IMG/VR virus record: IMGVR_UViG_3300032462_000029
Span: 1-36,821 of that record
Reading direction: 5' to 3' (one strand)
Length of the DNA stretch: 36,821 nucleotides
DNA from: a virus
The number at the start of each line of letters is the position of its first letter. The stretch's first letter is position 1. A model generated the notes under the pieces. That model worked only from the letters and a program-made list of their open reading frames with translations, was not told where the DNA came from and did not search any database. A program made the translations under genes and the position numbers. Of the stretch, positions 7,472 to 16,255 are shown piece after piece.

Positions 7472-8971
7472 ATGACAACGAAACACACTGATCAGCAAAT
7501 AGACTGGTTGCGCATACCGATCGATAGGGGCTACAGGCTGTGCACGCTGTACAAAATACTCGATAAACAGCAGAAACTCGTCACGTTTACTCCTAATTGG
7601 GCTCAACAAAACTTTATCGACTCGATCTGGAATCGATGCATCGTTTTGAAAGCGCGCCAGCTAGGCTTCTCGTTGATGATTGATCTAATGTTCTTAGACG
7701 CGTGTCTGTTCAACGCTAACACTAGAGCCGCGATAGTCGCTGACAACGAAGACAACGCCCACAATTTGTTCAAGCGTGTGAAATTAGCCTATGATCATCT
7801 TCCCAGTGAGCTCAAACTTTATATTCGAGCAGAAAACAACCGAGCTGGCGAACTGACGTTCAACAATGGCTCATCGATGAAAGTTTCCACAAGCGCTCGA
7901 TCATCGACTATCGATTTGTTGCATGTGTCAGAACTCGGTAAAATCTCAATTCACTACCCTCAAAAAGCGATTGAAATAGTGACAGGAGCTTTTGAAACAG
8001 TGCCAAAAAACGGCATCATCGTCGTTGAAAGTACAGCCGAGGGTTCAGCTGGTCTTTTTTACGATCTTTGTCAAATTTCAATGAATCAGCGAGATGTGAA
8101 GGCACATCTGTCTAAACTGGACTTTAAATTTATGTTTTACCCATGGTGGAAACAGAGCGAATATATCGATTGCAGCACGGTGGTATTCAGTGATGAAGAC
8201 GATACATATTTTGAAAAGTTGAAATCGCAGGGCATTGACCTCTCGCTTGATCAAAAAACCTGGTATCAAAAAAAGAAAAAGATACTAGCCGACAACATGA
8301 CTCGCGAATATCCATCGACCGAGATGGAGGCGTTTAGCGCTAACGACGAGGCCTATTACTTCATACGCCAGGTTAACAAGATGTCTGATGAGGGCCGACT
8401 GTGCAAAGTTGGCTACGATCAAGGCCTGCTGGTCGACACATTCTGGGATTTAGGCATGAACGACTCAACGAGCATCATATTTGCTCAGAGGTACGGATCA
8501 GAGATCAGATTGATTGATTATTACGAAGCGGCCGGTAACGGCCTTTCTCATTACGTGGATGTGCTACACAAAAAGGGCTACACGTATGGAGTGCACTACG
8601 CGCCCCACGACATTAAGGTTAAAGAGCTGGGCACTGGCCTCACACGGCTAGAGCAGATGGAGAAGCTAGGCGTTAGGATGGAAATAGTTCCCAAATTATT
8701 TATTCAAGAGGGCATTGATTTAATCAGAAGTCTCTTCAACATGTTCTATATTGATCAAAACAGATGTGATGTGTTGATTAAGCATTTAAAATCGTATCAC
8801 AAAAAATGGAATGACAAATTGGGTTGCTACAGCGAAACACCTGAACATGATCAGGCGTCGCACGGCTGTGACGCTATGCGCTACCTTGCAGCTATCTACG
8901 CTCAAGAGAAGCCATTATCAAACTCTGAAACAATTCGCAATCTACAGGCACAATACAGCAGGCGCTATTGA
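7472..8971 (+). CDS. terL: Terminase large subunit
   Basis: This is the ATPase-nuclease motor that cuts the concatemer and pumps DNA through the portal. The ATPase half shows a deviant Walker A ARQLGFS (61-67), where the Arg of 'RQ' replaces the usual P-loop Lys as in many phage terminases. It also shows a Walker B-like LLHVSE (149-154) and the coupling motif VVESTAEG (184-191). The RNase H-like nuclease half has DLGMND (Asp326), YYEAAG (Glu352) and the distal CDAMRY (Asp467). At 499 residues it is full length. It is the first gene of the rightward virion operon. Its small-subunit partner is not adjacent but at 23374-23814. Confidence 0.95.
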   Translation: MTTKHTDQQIDWLRIPIDRGYRLCTLYKILDKQQKLVTFTPNWAQQNFIDSIWNRCIVLKARQLGFSLMIDLMFLDACLFNANTRAAIVADNEDNAHNLFKRVKLAYDHLPSELKLYIRAENNRAGELTFNNGSSMKVSTSARSSTIDLLHVSELGKISIHYPQKAIEIVTGAFETVPKNGIIVVESTAEGSAGLFYDLCQISMNQRDVKAHLSKLDFKFMFYPWWKQSEYIDCSTVVFSDEDDTYFEKLKSQGIDLSLDQKTWYQKKKKILADNMTREYPSTEMEAFSANDEAYYFIRQVNKMSDEGRLCKVGYDQGLLVDTFWDLGMNDSTSIIFAQRYGSEIRLIDYYEAAGNGLSHYVDVLHKKGYTYGVHYAPHDIKVKELGTGLTRLEQMEKLGVRMEIVPKLFIQEGIDLIRSLFNMFYIDQNRCDVLIKHLKSYHKKWNDKLGCYSETPEHDQASHGCDAMRYLAAIYAQEKPLSNSETIRNLQAQYSRRY

Positions 8972-9075
8972 AATTGAGTAGCTAATTAAATTTAATTACA
9001 CTAAACAATCGTTGTCGCTACATCACGCCGAGGATCAGTCCTCAGAGCATTGATATCGTCGTCACCTAAGCTCGC

Positions 9076-11196
9076 ATGGACAACGTAGTACAAAGCTGGA
9101 ATGAGCGCTATGTAGAGGCCTACGCAGTTTGGTCGCAGTGGTATCCCCAGCGCGAACTCGACGTTCGCAATTATCTCGGCGACCAGTGGAGTGCTGACGA
9201 GCGTCAGGCGTATTACGCGCAAAATCGCCACGCATTAGTTGTTAATCAGATCAAACCTGTTATCGATATGCAGGTTGGCTATCAGATGAAACATAGACAC
9301 GTGTCTATTGTTAGTCCCACTGAGCCGAAAGACCAGGAAGTAGCTGATAAGATCACGAAGTTGATCTACCCCATGATGAATTTATCCGACGGCTACCGAG
9401 TCATTTCGGATTGTCACAAGGGCGCGCTCATTTCCGCTCTCAATCTGTGCTGTGTGTACAAATCATATGCTGGAGACCCCGCCGACGGCGATATCTTATT
9501 GCAGCGACTGGCGTATACGTCATTTATAATGGATCCCTATTGGACACGATTAGATCTGTCAGATTGTCGATATTTGATGAGACGTGAGTATCTATCGCTA
9601 CAAGAGTGTTTTGCGCTGCTGCCTGGCCACACAAAAGAGCTCGAGGAGTTAACGCCCCTTAGCAGCGCGTCAGATTTCGACGACAAATTCACATTCATGG
9701 TTCAAGCCCGCAGACCGAATGGCGAAAATCTATTCATATATGACGAATATTGGGAGCGGTTGTCTTCTAATTGTTATCGCGTTGTTGACATGACCACGGG
9801 TCAGTTTTGGAACATGAAAAAACTTAATGCTGAGACTAGAGCGTTTATCAAGTCATCTCAGAATTTTGAATACACTAGTTTCATGAAAGCCGAGATTCAC
9901 AAACACGTAATCATTAACGGCAAATGCATCAAATCAGAAATCAATCCTGACGGACTAGACGAGTATCCGTTCACAGCAGTAGTCGCCTATTTCCAGCCCG
10001 AGTCTGATGACTACAATTTGCGCCTACAGTCAGCTGTCACTCAGATGATCGGGCCTCAGAAAGAAGCGAATATTCTTCGAAATCAAATAATGGATATCAA
10101 CGCAACGAAGCTACACAGCGGTTGGATGATCGAAGAAGACACTGTGAAAGATTTGCAGCAGCTGTTTGTATCGGGTCAGGGCAAGATCATCGAAATTAAG
10201 AAAGGCCGGATGGGAGCTGTTCAGCCATTAGCTGCCGCAGCGCTAGACCCTGGCTTTATGGAGCTCAAAAACTCTTTTGATAAAGACATCATGATGACGG
10301 GTAACGTTTCTGATGAGCTGATGGCTATGGACTCGAACGCTAATGACACAGGCATCAGTGTCATGCTGCGACAAGGGGCCGGACTGATTCGACAGCAGGA
10401 AATACAGGACAACATACGCACATCGCAGAAATTCATTACTCGCAAAATGCTAAAAATGGCCCAGAAGTGGTCACCGCTAAAAATTAAAAGACTCATCAGT
10501 GAAGACATGCCCCCAGCATTCTTCGATGAGGATCTGATGAAATATGACATCACGATAGAAGAGGGAATGCTCACATCGACACAGAAACAGCTCTATTTCA
10601 ATCAGCTGGTAACGCTACAGCAGCTGGGCGTTCCTGTTTCTCCATCTGAGTTTGTTCAAGCAGCGCCGATCCAGGGCAAAGCTGAATACCTGGCATCAAT
10701 AGAACTTCAGCAAAAACAGCAGAGCGAGCAGCAGCAGCAGCAGATGCAGCTTGAAATGCAAAAACTCGATATGCAGAGCAAGCTGTTCGAGTCTCAGACG
10801 CTCAACAATATCGCAAGCGCTCGCGAGCGCAACACACGAGCTATGGCAAACGTCGGTCTCGAAACGGAACGCGAATCTCAGGCTATCGAAAACAGAGCTG
10901 ATGCTGATTATAGGAAAACGCAGTCTATCAAAGAGCTACAAGGCATTGATCTCGATAACCTGCGAAAGGGCATCGATATGCTCATGATTCTGCAATCGCA
11001 AACAGAAGCTCAAAAACAGATGCAGCGCAGTGAAAACATCAGTCTAGAACAGTCGAAAGAACAGATCTCTGAAATAGAGCGGCAGCAATTGCAACGCCAA
11101 CCTCAGGATCAATCTCAGGATCAATCTCAGGATCAATCTCAGGATCAATCTCAATCTCAGCAGTTTCAAGACCCTTCTATGGGGGGAATGACATGA
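9076..11196 (+). CDS. Portal protein (P22-like)
   Basis: It forms the dodecameric ring at the capsid vertex through which TerL packages DNA. Length (706 aa), the N-terminal segment DVRNYLGDQWSADER, and the order directly after terL fit the P22-type portal family. Residues about 535-690 are a Gln/Glu-rich coiled coil, as expected for a crown/barrel extension into the capsid. The extreme C-terminus has four 12-bp tandem repeats (11104-11151) encoding QDQS units. A TAA lies two codons upstream of the ATG, fixing the start. The ribosome site is weak. Its stop overlaps an ATG (ATGA) of a 16-codon open frame leading to the next gene. Confidence 0.9.
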   Translation: MDNVVQSWNERYVEAYAVWSQWYPQRELDVRNYLGDQWSADERQAYYAQNRHALVVNQIKPVIDMQVGYQMKHRHVSIVSPTEPKDQEVADKITKLIYPMMNLSDGYRVISDCHKGALISALNLCCVYKSYAGDPADGDILLQRLAYTSFIMDPYWTRLDLSDCRYLMRREYLSLQECFALLPGHTKELEELTPLSSASDFDDKFTFMVQARRPNGENLFIYDEYWERLSSNCYRVVDMTTGQFWNMKKLNAETRAFIKSSQNFEYTSFMKAEIHKHVIINGKCIKSEINPDGLDEYPFTAVVAYFQPESDDYNLRLQSAVTQMIGPQKEANILRNQIMDINATKLHSGWMIEEDTVKDLQQLFVSGQGKIIEIKKGRMGAVQPLAAAALDPGFMELKNSFDKDIMMTGNVSDELMAMDSNANDTGISVMLRQGAGLIRQQEIQDNIRTSQKFITRKMLKMAQKWSPLKIKRLISEDMPPAFFDEDLMKYDITIEEGMLTSTQKQLYFNQLVTLQQLGVPVSPSEFVQAAPIQGKAEYLASIELQQKQQSEQQQQQMQLEMQKLDMQSKLFESQTLNNIASARERNTRAMANVGLETERESQAIENRADADYRKTQSIKELQGIDLDNLRKGIDMLMILQSQTEAQKQMQRSENISLEQSKEQISEIERQQLQRQPQDQSQDQSQDQSQDQSQSQQFQDPSMGGMT
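11104..11151 (+). repeat. 12-bp tandem repeat in the portal gene, four units
   Basis: The unit CAGGATCAATCT is repeated four times exactly, encoding QDQSQDQS-type sequence at the portal C-terminus. Because the unit is a multiple of three, copy-number changes would stay in frame. Confidence 0.9.
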
Positions 11197-11226
11197 GACT
11201 CAAAACAGTTTTAAAAGTGGTTCAAC

Positions 11227-11601
11227 ATGCAAACACTCGGTGAAACTAGAGAAGCGGTTCTCGATAGGGACATGGACGAGGTAGAGCGACTTATCAATAA
11301 AAACAAGGCTTGGAAACAACCTTTTTATATTGTGATCGCCTACAAGCAAAATTTCAGCATTGTAGGCCCAGGTGGCGAGGCATGCGTTAAACGGCATGTG
11401 CGAGCCTACCCAGCTCCACCTGCTGATTTGATGGGTACCATTGTCATCACCTATAACCCTTCTTCTAGTTCAATCACTGATTGGAAAGTCAACCCTCACG
11501 ATGTGCCGATTGATTACGAAGCGCTGGCCCCCTATATCAAAGGTGAAGGCTTGCGCAGTGTTAGATCGAACGTGAGGGCTTCAGATTACAGATACACGTG
11601 A
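11227..11601 (+). CDS. Hypothetical protein between portal and scaffold (124 aa)
   Basis: I do not recognise the family. A TAA five codons upstream limits the start to this ATG, with AAGTGG as a weak ribosome site. Residues 1-30 are helical and charged (LDRDMDEVERLINKN). The rest looks like a small alpha/beta fold with PFYIVIAYKQN and LMGTIVITYNP strands. Its place between portal and scaffold suggests a head-assembly or packaging accessory, but nothing in the sequence proves that. Confidence 0.7.
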   Translation: MQTLGETREAVLDRDMDEVERLINKNKAWKQPFYIVIAYKQNFSIVGPGGEACVKRHVRAYPAPPADLMGTIVITYNPSSSSITDWKVNPHDVPIDYEALAPYIKGEGLRSVRSNVRASDYRYT

Positions 11602-11620
11602 AGACAACGGAAGGTCGGAC

Positions 11621-12274
11621 ATGAATTATAATAACTTAGCTGATTTGGAAACGGGCGATCAATCGTCTGCCGCCGAGACCCATGACGCTCAAACAGTTCC
11701 CCTTAGTGTCGTAAAATCGATGCGAGAGGAACAAAGCCGCCTAAAAGATCAGCTTAAAATAATGAGCGATCAGTATGACGTGATGCGCATGAGCGCATTT
11801 AACAAACGTGAAGAACTTCCAAAAGAGCCTGAAAAAGACCCGTCAGATCTGGTGACTTGGGGAGAGGCTCAGGGCTATCTAAATCAGCGAGAGTCGGGCA
11901 TGCGTCTAGAGATGCAGGAACTCAAAATGAGTCAGCAGAACCCCGACTATCAGGATGTTGTGTCTAAGTTCCTGCCATTAGCTATCAAAGAGGACCCGGA
12001 TCTGGCTCACGAAATCGAGATCATGGTCAAGACGGGGAAAAATGCAGCTGCGTACGCCTACAAGCGCACTAAACAGTCAGCAGCTTTCCTGGAGTCCTCA
12101 AAAAAAGTAGAGCACAACGATCAAGCTAAACGGATTTTAGAAAATGCTGAACGTTCTGGAAATTTAAGCGAAATCTCACCTGGCGCGAGTGTGAATTCTC
12201 AGCGGAGTGCTTATTGGAGCATGTCTGATGAGCAATTTCGACAACAAATGAACGCAAATCTAGGATTTAGTTAA
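11621..12274 (+). CDS. Capsid scaffolding protein
   Basis: A highly charged, helix-rich protein of 217 residues directly upstream of the major capsid gene, the usual position for a scaffold. An acidic, Ala/Ser-rich N-terminus is followed by a coiled-coil stretch (VVKSMREEQSRLKDQLKIM, about residues 30-50). A middle part has KEPEKDPSDLVTWGEAQ, and the tail ends WSMSDEQFRQQMNAN. It has few hydrophobic core residues and no Cys. The strong GGAAGG ribosome site suits the high expression needed. It probably drives procapsid assembly and is then lost. The sequence does not show a protease. Confidence 0.85.
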   Translation: MNYNNLADLETGDQSSAAETHDAQTVPLSVVKSMREEQSRLKDQLKIMSDQYDVMRMSAFNKREELPKEPEKDPSDLVTWGEAQGYLNQRESGMRLEMQELKMSQQNPDYQDVVSKFLPLAIKEDPDLAHEIEIMVKTGKNAAAYAYKRTKQSAAFLESSKKVEHNDQAKRILENAERSGNLSEISPGASVNSQRSAYWSMSDEQFRQQMNANLGFS

Positions 12275-12276
12275 AA

Positions 12277-13218
12277 ATGGCTTTAACAACTACAAATCAA
12301 TTAAAACCTGCCGTACGCGAGTATTATGACAGGTTGTTGCTAACAACGTTCTATCCGAACCTAGTTCACACTAGATACGGACAAAAACGCACCATGCCCT
12401 CCAAAAACGGCGATACAATCGTTTTCAGACGCTACGAAGTGCTTGATAGTGCTCCAGTGCCCCTTCGTGATGGTATCACACCTCCAGGTGTTGTGCCCTC
12501 TACTACTGACATCAAAACACGGGTGGATTGGTACGGTAATTTTATCGAATACACTGACCAAGTCCAAGCGACTGTAGAAGACAAAATTCTTAACGAGTTT
12601 TCGACTCTACTATCTGAAAACATGGGTCAGAGCATCGACATCATTACTCGTGATGTGTTGGTCTCTACTGCATCATCAGTGCAGTGCAGTGGTGGATCAA
12701 ACGGTGGGATAGTAACTGAGCTCTCTCAAAGTGATATCGACGGAGTAACAGCTACATTTCTCAGTAATAACGCTAAATTCATTACTGAAATTGTTCCAGC
12801 AGCAAACTTATTTGCTACTAGCCCAACCCGCGCTGCGTTCTGGGGGATTTTTCATCCCGACAACATTCAAGCGCTTGAAGCGTGCTCGGGCTTTGTTCCA
12901 ACTAGTCAGTACTCTATGCAAACAGCTGTTTCTAATAACGAATGGGGTTCTACCAAAAACTGCCGCTGGGTACAAACAAGCCTAGCATCAGTAGGAACTC
13001 AAACTATTCCTATCTACAACAACCTCATGTTCGCTAAAGAAGGATATGGAACGGTGTATCTAGGCAAAGAGACAGGCGAGTTCTACGTGAACCCACTTGG
13101 CTCGGCTGGTGCTGCTGATCCGCTACATCAAAGAGGCTCAGTAGGCTGGAAGATCCCCTACGCTACTGCTTTGTTGAACGATTTCATGATCGCAAACCTA
13201 CAATCTACCGCAGCATAA
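12277..13218 (+). CDS. Major capsid protein, N4-gp56 family
   Basis: A 313-residue shell protein. It shows the family hallmarks near the N-terminus: LKPAVREYYDRLLL, then TFYPNLVHTRYGQKRTMPSKNGDT and FRRYEVL, then a P-rich loop LRDGITPPGVVPS, followed by WYGNFIEYTDQVQ. These mark the HK97-fold coat proteins related to phage N4 gp56. The C-terminal part has the usual GSVGWKIPYATALLND segment. An AGGA ribosome site lies upstream. Only two bases separate it from the scaffold stop, and the next head gene follows after ten bases, so the three are co-translated. Confidence 0.95.
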   Translation: MALTTTNQLKPAVREYYDRLLLTTFYPNLVHTRYGQKRTMPSKNGDTIVFRRYEVLDSAPVPLRDGITPPGVVPSTTDIKTRVDWYGNFIEYTDQVQATVEDKILNEFSTLLSENMGQSIDIITRDVLVSTASSVQCSGGSNGGIVTELSQSDIDGVTATFLSNNAKFITEIVPAANLFATSPTRAAFWGIFHPDNIQALEACSGFVPTSQYSMQTAVSNNEWGSTKNCRWVQTSLASVGTQTIPIYNNLMFAKEGYGTVYLGKETGEFYVNPLGSAGAADPLHQRGSVGWKIPYATALLNDFMIANLQSTAA

Positions 13219-13228
13219 AGGATAAAAA

Positions 13229-13882
13229 ATGGCTCAGATTCAAACATTCACTTGGGTTAACCCATCTGCGGCAGTTGCTCGTGATCTCGATTGCGGTTTT
13301 CGAGTAGCTAAGATTGAAATTTACGATCAAAGCAACATGAACAGTGTAGCAAGTCCCGCTGTGTTTAAAAAAGGCGTCTGGACGCTGGACATGGCCGCCG
13401 CTTCAGCAATGATCATGAAAAACTCAGATGGCGCAGCCACTGATGTATCATCATATATCACTGCTAATGGAGTGACTGCTCTAGATATGCAGGCCTCGTT
13501 CGGTTCTGTTGTCAGCGGTTTCACCAATGCCGCTCCTGGCGTCGTTACTGTTGCAAACGGATCTCTTTTCAAAGCGGGCGATGTCATTCGCGTAGAAGGC
13601 ATGATTCAGACTGGCACAGGACTGAGTAAAAACGGGCAGTGGGCAGTAGCTAGCGTTGCCGGCTCTTCACTAACGCTCGTTGCAAGCACAGCGTCTGGAT
13701 ATCAAGCCTACAATGCAGGCGGTATTGCAACTGTTGTAGAACGCTTAAACCAAGATGGCGAGCTTCAGCCGTATGTAACCGTCAACACAGCAGTCCAGGG
13801 CGTCAACCTTGGAATAGGTGTTGTCGGAGCTGCTTTATCAGTAATGAAAGCAGTTTGCTACGGCGAAATGAACGTCGTTTAA
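13229..13882 (+). CDS. Head-associated protein with inserted beta domain (217 aa)
   Basis: It follows the capsid gene with a good AGGAT site. Residues 1-90 and 170-217 seem to form the body. Residues about 97-170, starting PGVVTVANGSLFKAGD and ending with a GYQAYNAGG loop, form a beta domain of the type often called 'ubiquitin-activating E1 FCCH-like' in phage structural proteins. A related domain occurs in the collar-type protein (15188-15916) and probably twice in the large tail protein (16256-18385). A capsid decoration or accessory role is likely from position. It is the last gene before a terminator. Confidence 0.75.
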   Translation: MAQIQTFTWVNPSAAVARDLDCGFRVAKIEIYDQSNMNSVASPAVFKKGVWTLDMAAASAMIMKNSDGAATDVSSYITANGVTALDMQASFGSVVSGFTNAAPGVVTVANGSLFKAGDVIRVEGMIQTGTGLSKNGQWAVASVAGSSLTLVASTASGYQAYNAGGIATVVERLNQDGELQPYVTVNTAVQGVNLGIGVVGAALSVMKAVCYGEMNVV

Positions 13883-13890
13883 CACGTAAT

Positions 13891-13924
13891 AGGGGGCTGT
13901 TTGCCCCCTGTTTGTCCCTTTTTA
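13891..13924 (+). terminator. Rho-independent-type terminator after the head genes
   Basis: AGGGGGC and GCCCCCT pair around TGTTT, followed by GTTTGTCCCTTTTT. The stem is strong, but the T-run is displaced about 9 bases, so it may be leaky. This would give more capsid-region mRNA than tail-region mRNA. Confidence 0.65.
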
Positions 13925-13955
13925 CACTATGAGTAACACTTTAGGAGTCTGTTTT

Positions 13956-14309
13956 ATGACTACAACTATGATTAATACAGCGAGCATTGATGCAAAAGAG
14001 AGCGCTGAGGAAAAGGCAAGAGATCTCCGCAAAAAAAAAGACGAGCCAAAACTCAAATATGAATTTATCAATATGGAACAGCCTGGTCGTTCTCTGAGTT
14101 TTTTCTACGGTGATGCTCGACGTCCTGAGAAATTTAGTTTTCATCACAATCAGGTCGTTGAAGTGCGGGAAGAGATAGCAGAACACGTGCAGTCTCGTCA
14201 GACGCCAATTTGGAAATGGGTAGATAGCGTGTCGTACGACGGCTCTCCTCGCCGAGTGGCTAAAATTGTTGGCTACACCCCACGTTTTTACATGAAGAGA
14301 GTGAAATAA
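13956..14309 (+). CDS. Small hypothetical virion-region protein (117 aa)
   Basis: The frame opens at 13929, but the ATG at 13956 has a clear AGGAG site 8 bases upstream, while the earlier ATG lies in the terminator tail, so I use 13956. The N-terminus is charged (KESAEEKARDLRKKKDEPK). The rest is basic and aromatic: FINMEQPGRSLSFFYGD, then WKWVDSVSYDG, then GYTPRFYMKRVK. It resembles small phage proteins found between head and connector genes that bind or transit with DNA. I do not assign a function. Confidence 0.7.
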   Translation: MTTTMINTASIDAKESAEEKARDLRKKKDEPKLKYEFINMEQPGRSLSFFYGDARRPEKFSFHHNQVVEVREEIAEHVQSRQTPIWKWVDSVSYDGSPRRVAKIVGYTPRFYMKRVK

Positions 14310-14313
14310 CGGT

Positions 14314-15183
14314 ATGACTACACTTGCCAATCTTAGAGTGCTTACACGACGGTATTCGGGACGAGAGGACGCTGACGAGATCAGCGATTCTCAGCTCAAT
14401 GCCTACATCAACGAGTATTTAACGATATACTTCCCGCTTGATGTGAAACTCTACGATCGGTTTCAGTCCTACTTCATCAATCTATACCCCGGTGTTGCTG
14501 TATACGACGTAGACCAAGATATTGTGCTACTCAACAACCCGCAGTTCGCTAACGGCCTATCTTTAGCTTTCTATACAGACCCTCGTTCTTTCTACGAGCT
14601 ATATCAAAATCAATATCATGCCTATCTCCTGGGCACTGGTAACGGATCTACACTAACGTTTACTGGCACTGTCCAGCAACTACCCATCATTCCCAGCAGC
14701 CCGTATGTTACCGATGGCACTGAAATGCTAACCGACAAAACGGGAAGCGGGATTCTATCGGGTAATCTGGGTGGCTATGGCACTATTAATTATGCGACTG
14801 GATATATAAGCGCGACTTTTAATACTGCTCCATCGGGTAGTGATGACATACAAGTTTATTATGATTGGTTCAACGTAGGACAGCCTCGCGCTGTGCTTTT
14901 TTATCAGAATCAACTTCAGATCAGGCCTATACCCGCTAAACCCACTATGCTCCGCTGCAACACCTACTGGCGTCCCTCAACACTAACAGCTGACTCATCA
15001 TCCATTACAAACCCAGAGTGGTCACGCATGATCGCTATGGGCGCTGCTCTCATTATTCTAAAAGAAAATATGGAAATAGATGCTGTCAGTACGCTGTACT
15101 CGCTCTGGTCGCAGGAGTTCTCATTAGTTCAAGAACGATCAAACTCGCAGCTCATCACTGGGCGCGTACAACCCTCATGGTAA
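14314..15183 (+). CDS. Head-to-tail connector / tail tube-type protein (289 aa)
   Basis: The N-terminus (LRVLTRRYSGREDADEISD, with SQLNAYINEYL) is helical and resembles connector proteins that dock under the portal in podoviruses. Residues about 105-185 form a separate beta insertion (GTGNGSTLTFTGT ... GTINYATGYISATFNTAPS), a module widely seen in phage structural proteins. The C-terminal helix region (WSRMIAMGAALIILKENM) returns to the connector body. The order after head genes and before the collar and large tail genes supports this call. It is not proven which of the P22 gp4/gp10 or T7 gp11 roles it plays. Confidence 0.7.
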   Translation: MTTLANLRVLTRRYSGREDADEISDSQLNAYINEYLTIYFPLDVKLYDRFQSYFINLYPGVAVYDVDQDIVLLNNPQFANGLSLAFYTDPRSFYELYQNQYHAYLLGTGNGSTLTFTGTVQQLPIIPSSPYVTDGTEMLTDKTGSGILSGNLGGYGTINYATGYISATFNTAPSGSDDIQVYYDWFNVGQPRAVLFYQNQLQIRPIPAKPTMLRCNTYWRPSTLTADSSSITNPEWSRMIAMGAALIILKENMEIDAVSTLYSLWSQEFSLVQERSNSQLITGRVQPSW

Positions 15184-15187
15184 CAAA

Positions 15188-15916
15188 ATGGTATGGGATC
15201 CAACGCTTCCTCGTCCGCAATCTAAAATTAGACTGTCGGCTGGATACATCACTACGAACTGGAATGCTATTCAAGACGGCCTAGGCTCGTCGCTCAATAT
15301 AGGCATTGTCTCAGGCACTAAGATGTATTTTTATCAAGATACGGCACCGTCAGGATGGACTATCCAAGCGTTAGCTAAAGACTGTTTGCTGGCTGTCAAA
15401 GCCGACACAACTACATACAATATTGTCGCCTTTAGCAACAGCTCACCTGGAGTGATTATACTCAATACAGCTACTCATGGTTTCGCTAAAGGCATGAAAA
15501 TCACAACTCTTGGCATCGTCATGAGCGGCAGCGGATCTGATCTCAACGGAGACTGGACTATTCTGAGTGTCTCGGGAGCATCGTTAACACTCAGCATCAA
15601 TACATCTACAGGTTTCAAATCATACGTATCCGGCGGAACAACTGCTTGCTCTACAGATAGCACGTATAGCGCAGGCGGAACTATCAGCGGGACATGGCAG
15701 CAGCCTGATCACGCGCTGAGTTCTGCTGAAATGGCGCACGTCCACGATGCCGGAACAAATCTAGCGGGCAACTCGGGTGGGGGTGTGTTTTTCAGAGCGT
15801 ATGCGACGATTACTGACAAAACGGGAGCAATCAGCTCGTCAACAGCTGCTGATCACAATCACGGCTACACGTACAGAAACTATGGTGCTGTTGGCATCAT
15901 CTGCGCTAGAGACTGA
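15188..15916 (+). CDS. Tail collar-domain protein with FCCH-like insertion (242 aa)
   Basis: Residues about 42-75 (GTKMYFYQDTAPSGWTI then CLLAVK) match the phage tail-collar domain found in short tail fibres, where the P-S/P-G-W element is characteristic. Paired histidines follow at AHVHDAG (about 184-186) and DHNHGY (about 224-228), as in fibre domains that bind a metal between subunits. Between them, residues about 84-155 are an FCCH-like beta insertion similar to the one in the second head protein. It probably forms a trimeric tail appendage. It sits alone among tail genes on the plus strand, away from the fibre operon. Confidence 0.78.
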   Translation: MVWDPTLPRPQSKIRLSAGYITTNWNAIQDGLGSSLNIGIVSGTKMYFYQDTAPSGWTIQALAKDCLLAVKADTTTYNIVAFSNSSPGVIILNTATHGFAKGMKITTLGIVMSGSGSDLNGDWTILSVSGASLTLSINTSTGFKSYVSGGTTACSTDSTYSAGGTISGTWQQPDHALSSAEMAHVHDAGTNLAGNSGGGVFFRAYATITDKTGAISSSTAADHNHGYTYRNYGAVGIICARD

Positions 15917-15948
15917 GTTTAAATGTAAAACTGCTGGACATCTCAATT

Positions 15949-16254
15949 ATGAAAAACACGTGCTGCGACAAATGCCGACACATCGAGTGCCCGAATAAAA
16001 TCGAGAGCTACTGGAAAGACGACAATGGAGATCTGAAAGTTTTGACTGACTGCGCACCGAAGCGATCGATGCTGATGTTACAGGAGTTTTCAAATCAAAT
16101 GGTCACTCAACAAGCGTCTATTGAGCAATTGCGCAATCAGTCTATTGAGTTGAACATCAAACTCGATGCAGCTAATGCGCGTTTTTCAGATGCAGCCGAT
16201 CAGCTACATCACGTGATCGATATAGCTCATATGATCACTAGCAAGGGGTGCTAA
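15949..16254 (+). CDS. Cys-rich small protein with coiled coil (101 aa)
   Basis: The N-terminus has CCDKC, HIEC and a later DCAP, which could form a small zinc site (Cys/His cluster in the first about 40 residues). The second half (about residues 45-95) is a predicted coiled coil rich in Gln, Asn and Leu. It ends one base before the GTG of the large tail gene. I do not recognise the family. A chaperone or small tail component is possible. Confidence 0.65.
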   Translation: MKNTCCDKCRHIECPNKIESYWKDDNGDLKVLTDCAPKRSMLMLQEFSNQMVTQQASIEQLRNQSIELNIKLDAANARFSDAADQLHHVIDIAHMITSKGC

Positions 16255-16255
16255 A

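Noticed and set aside
11193-11243. 16-codon frame overlapping the portal stop by ATGA
   Set aside because: It has a G-rich ribosome site and may act as a coupling leader, but it is too short to call as a gene.
13941-14330. 129-codon antisense frame
   Set aside because: Complement of the 117-residue gene, which has a strong AGGAG start. The antisense lacks recognisable features.
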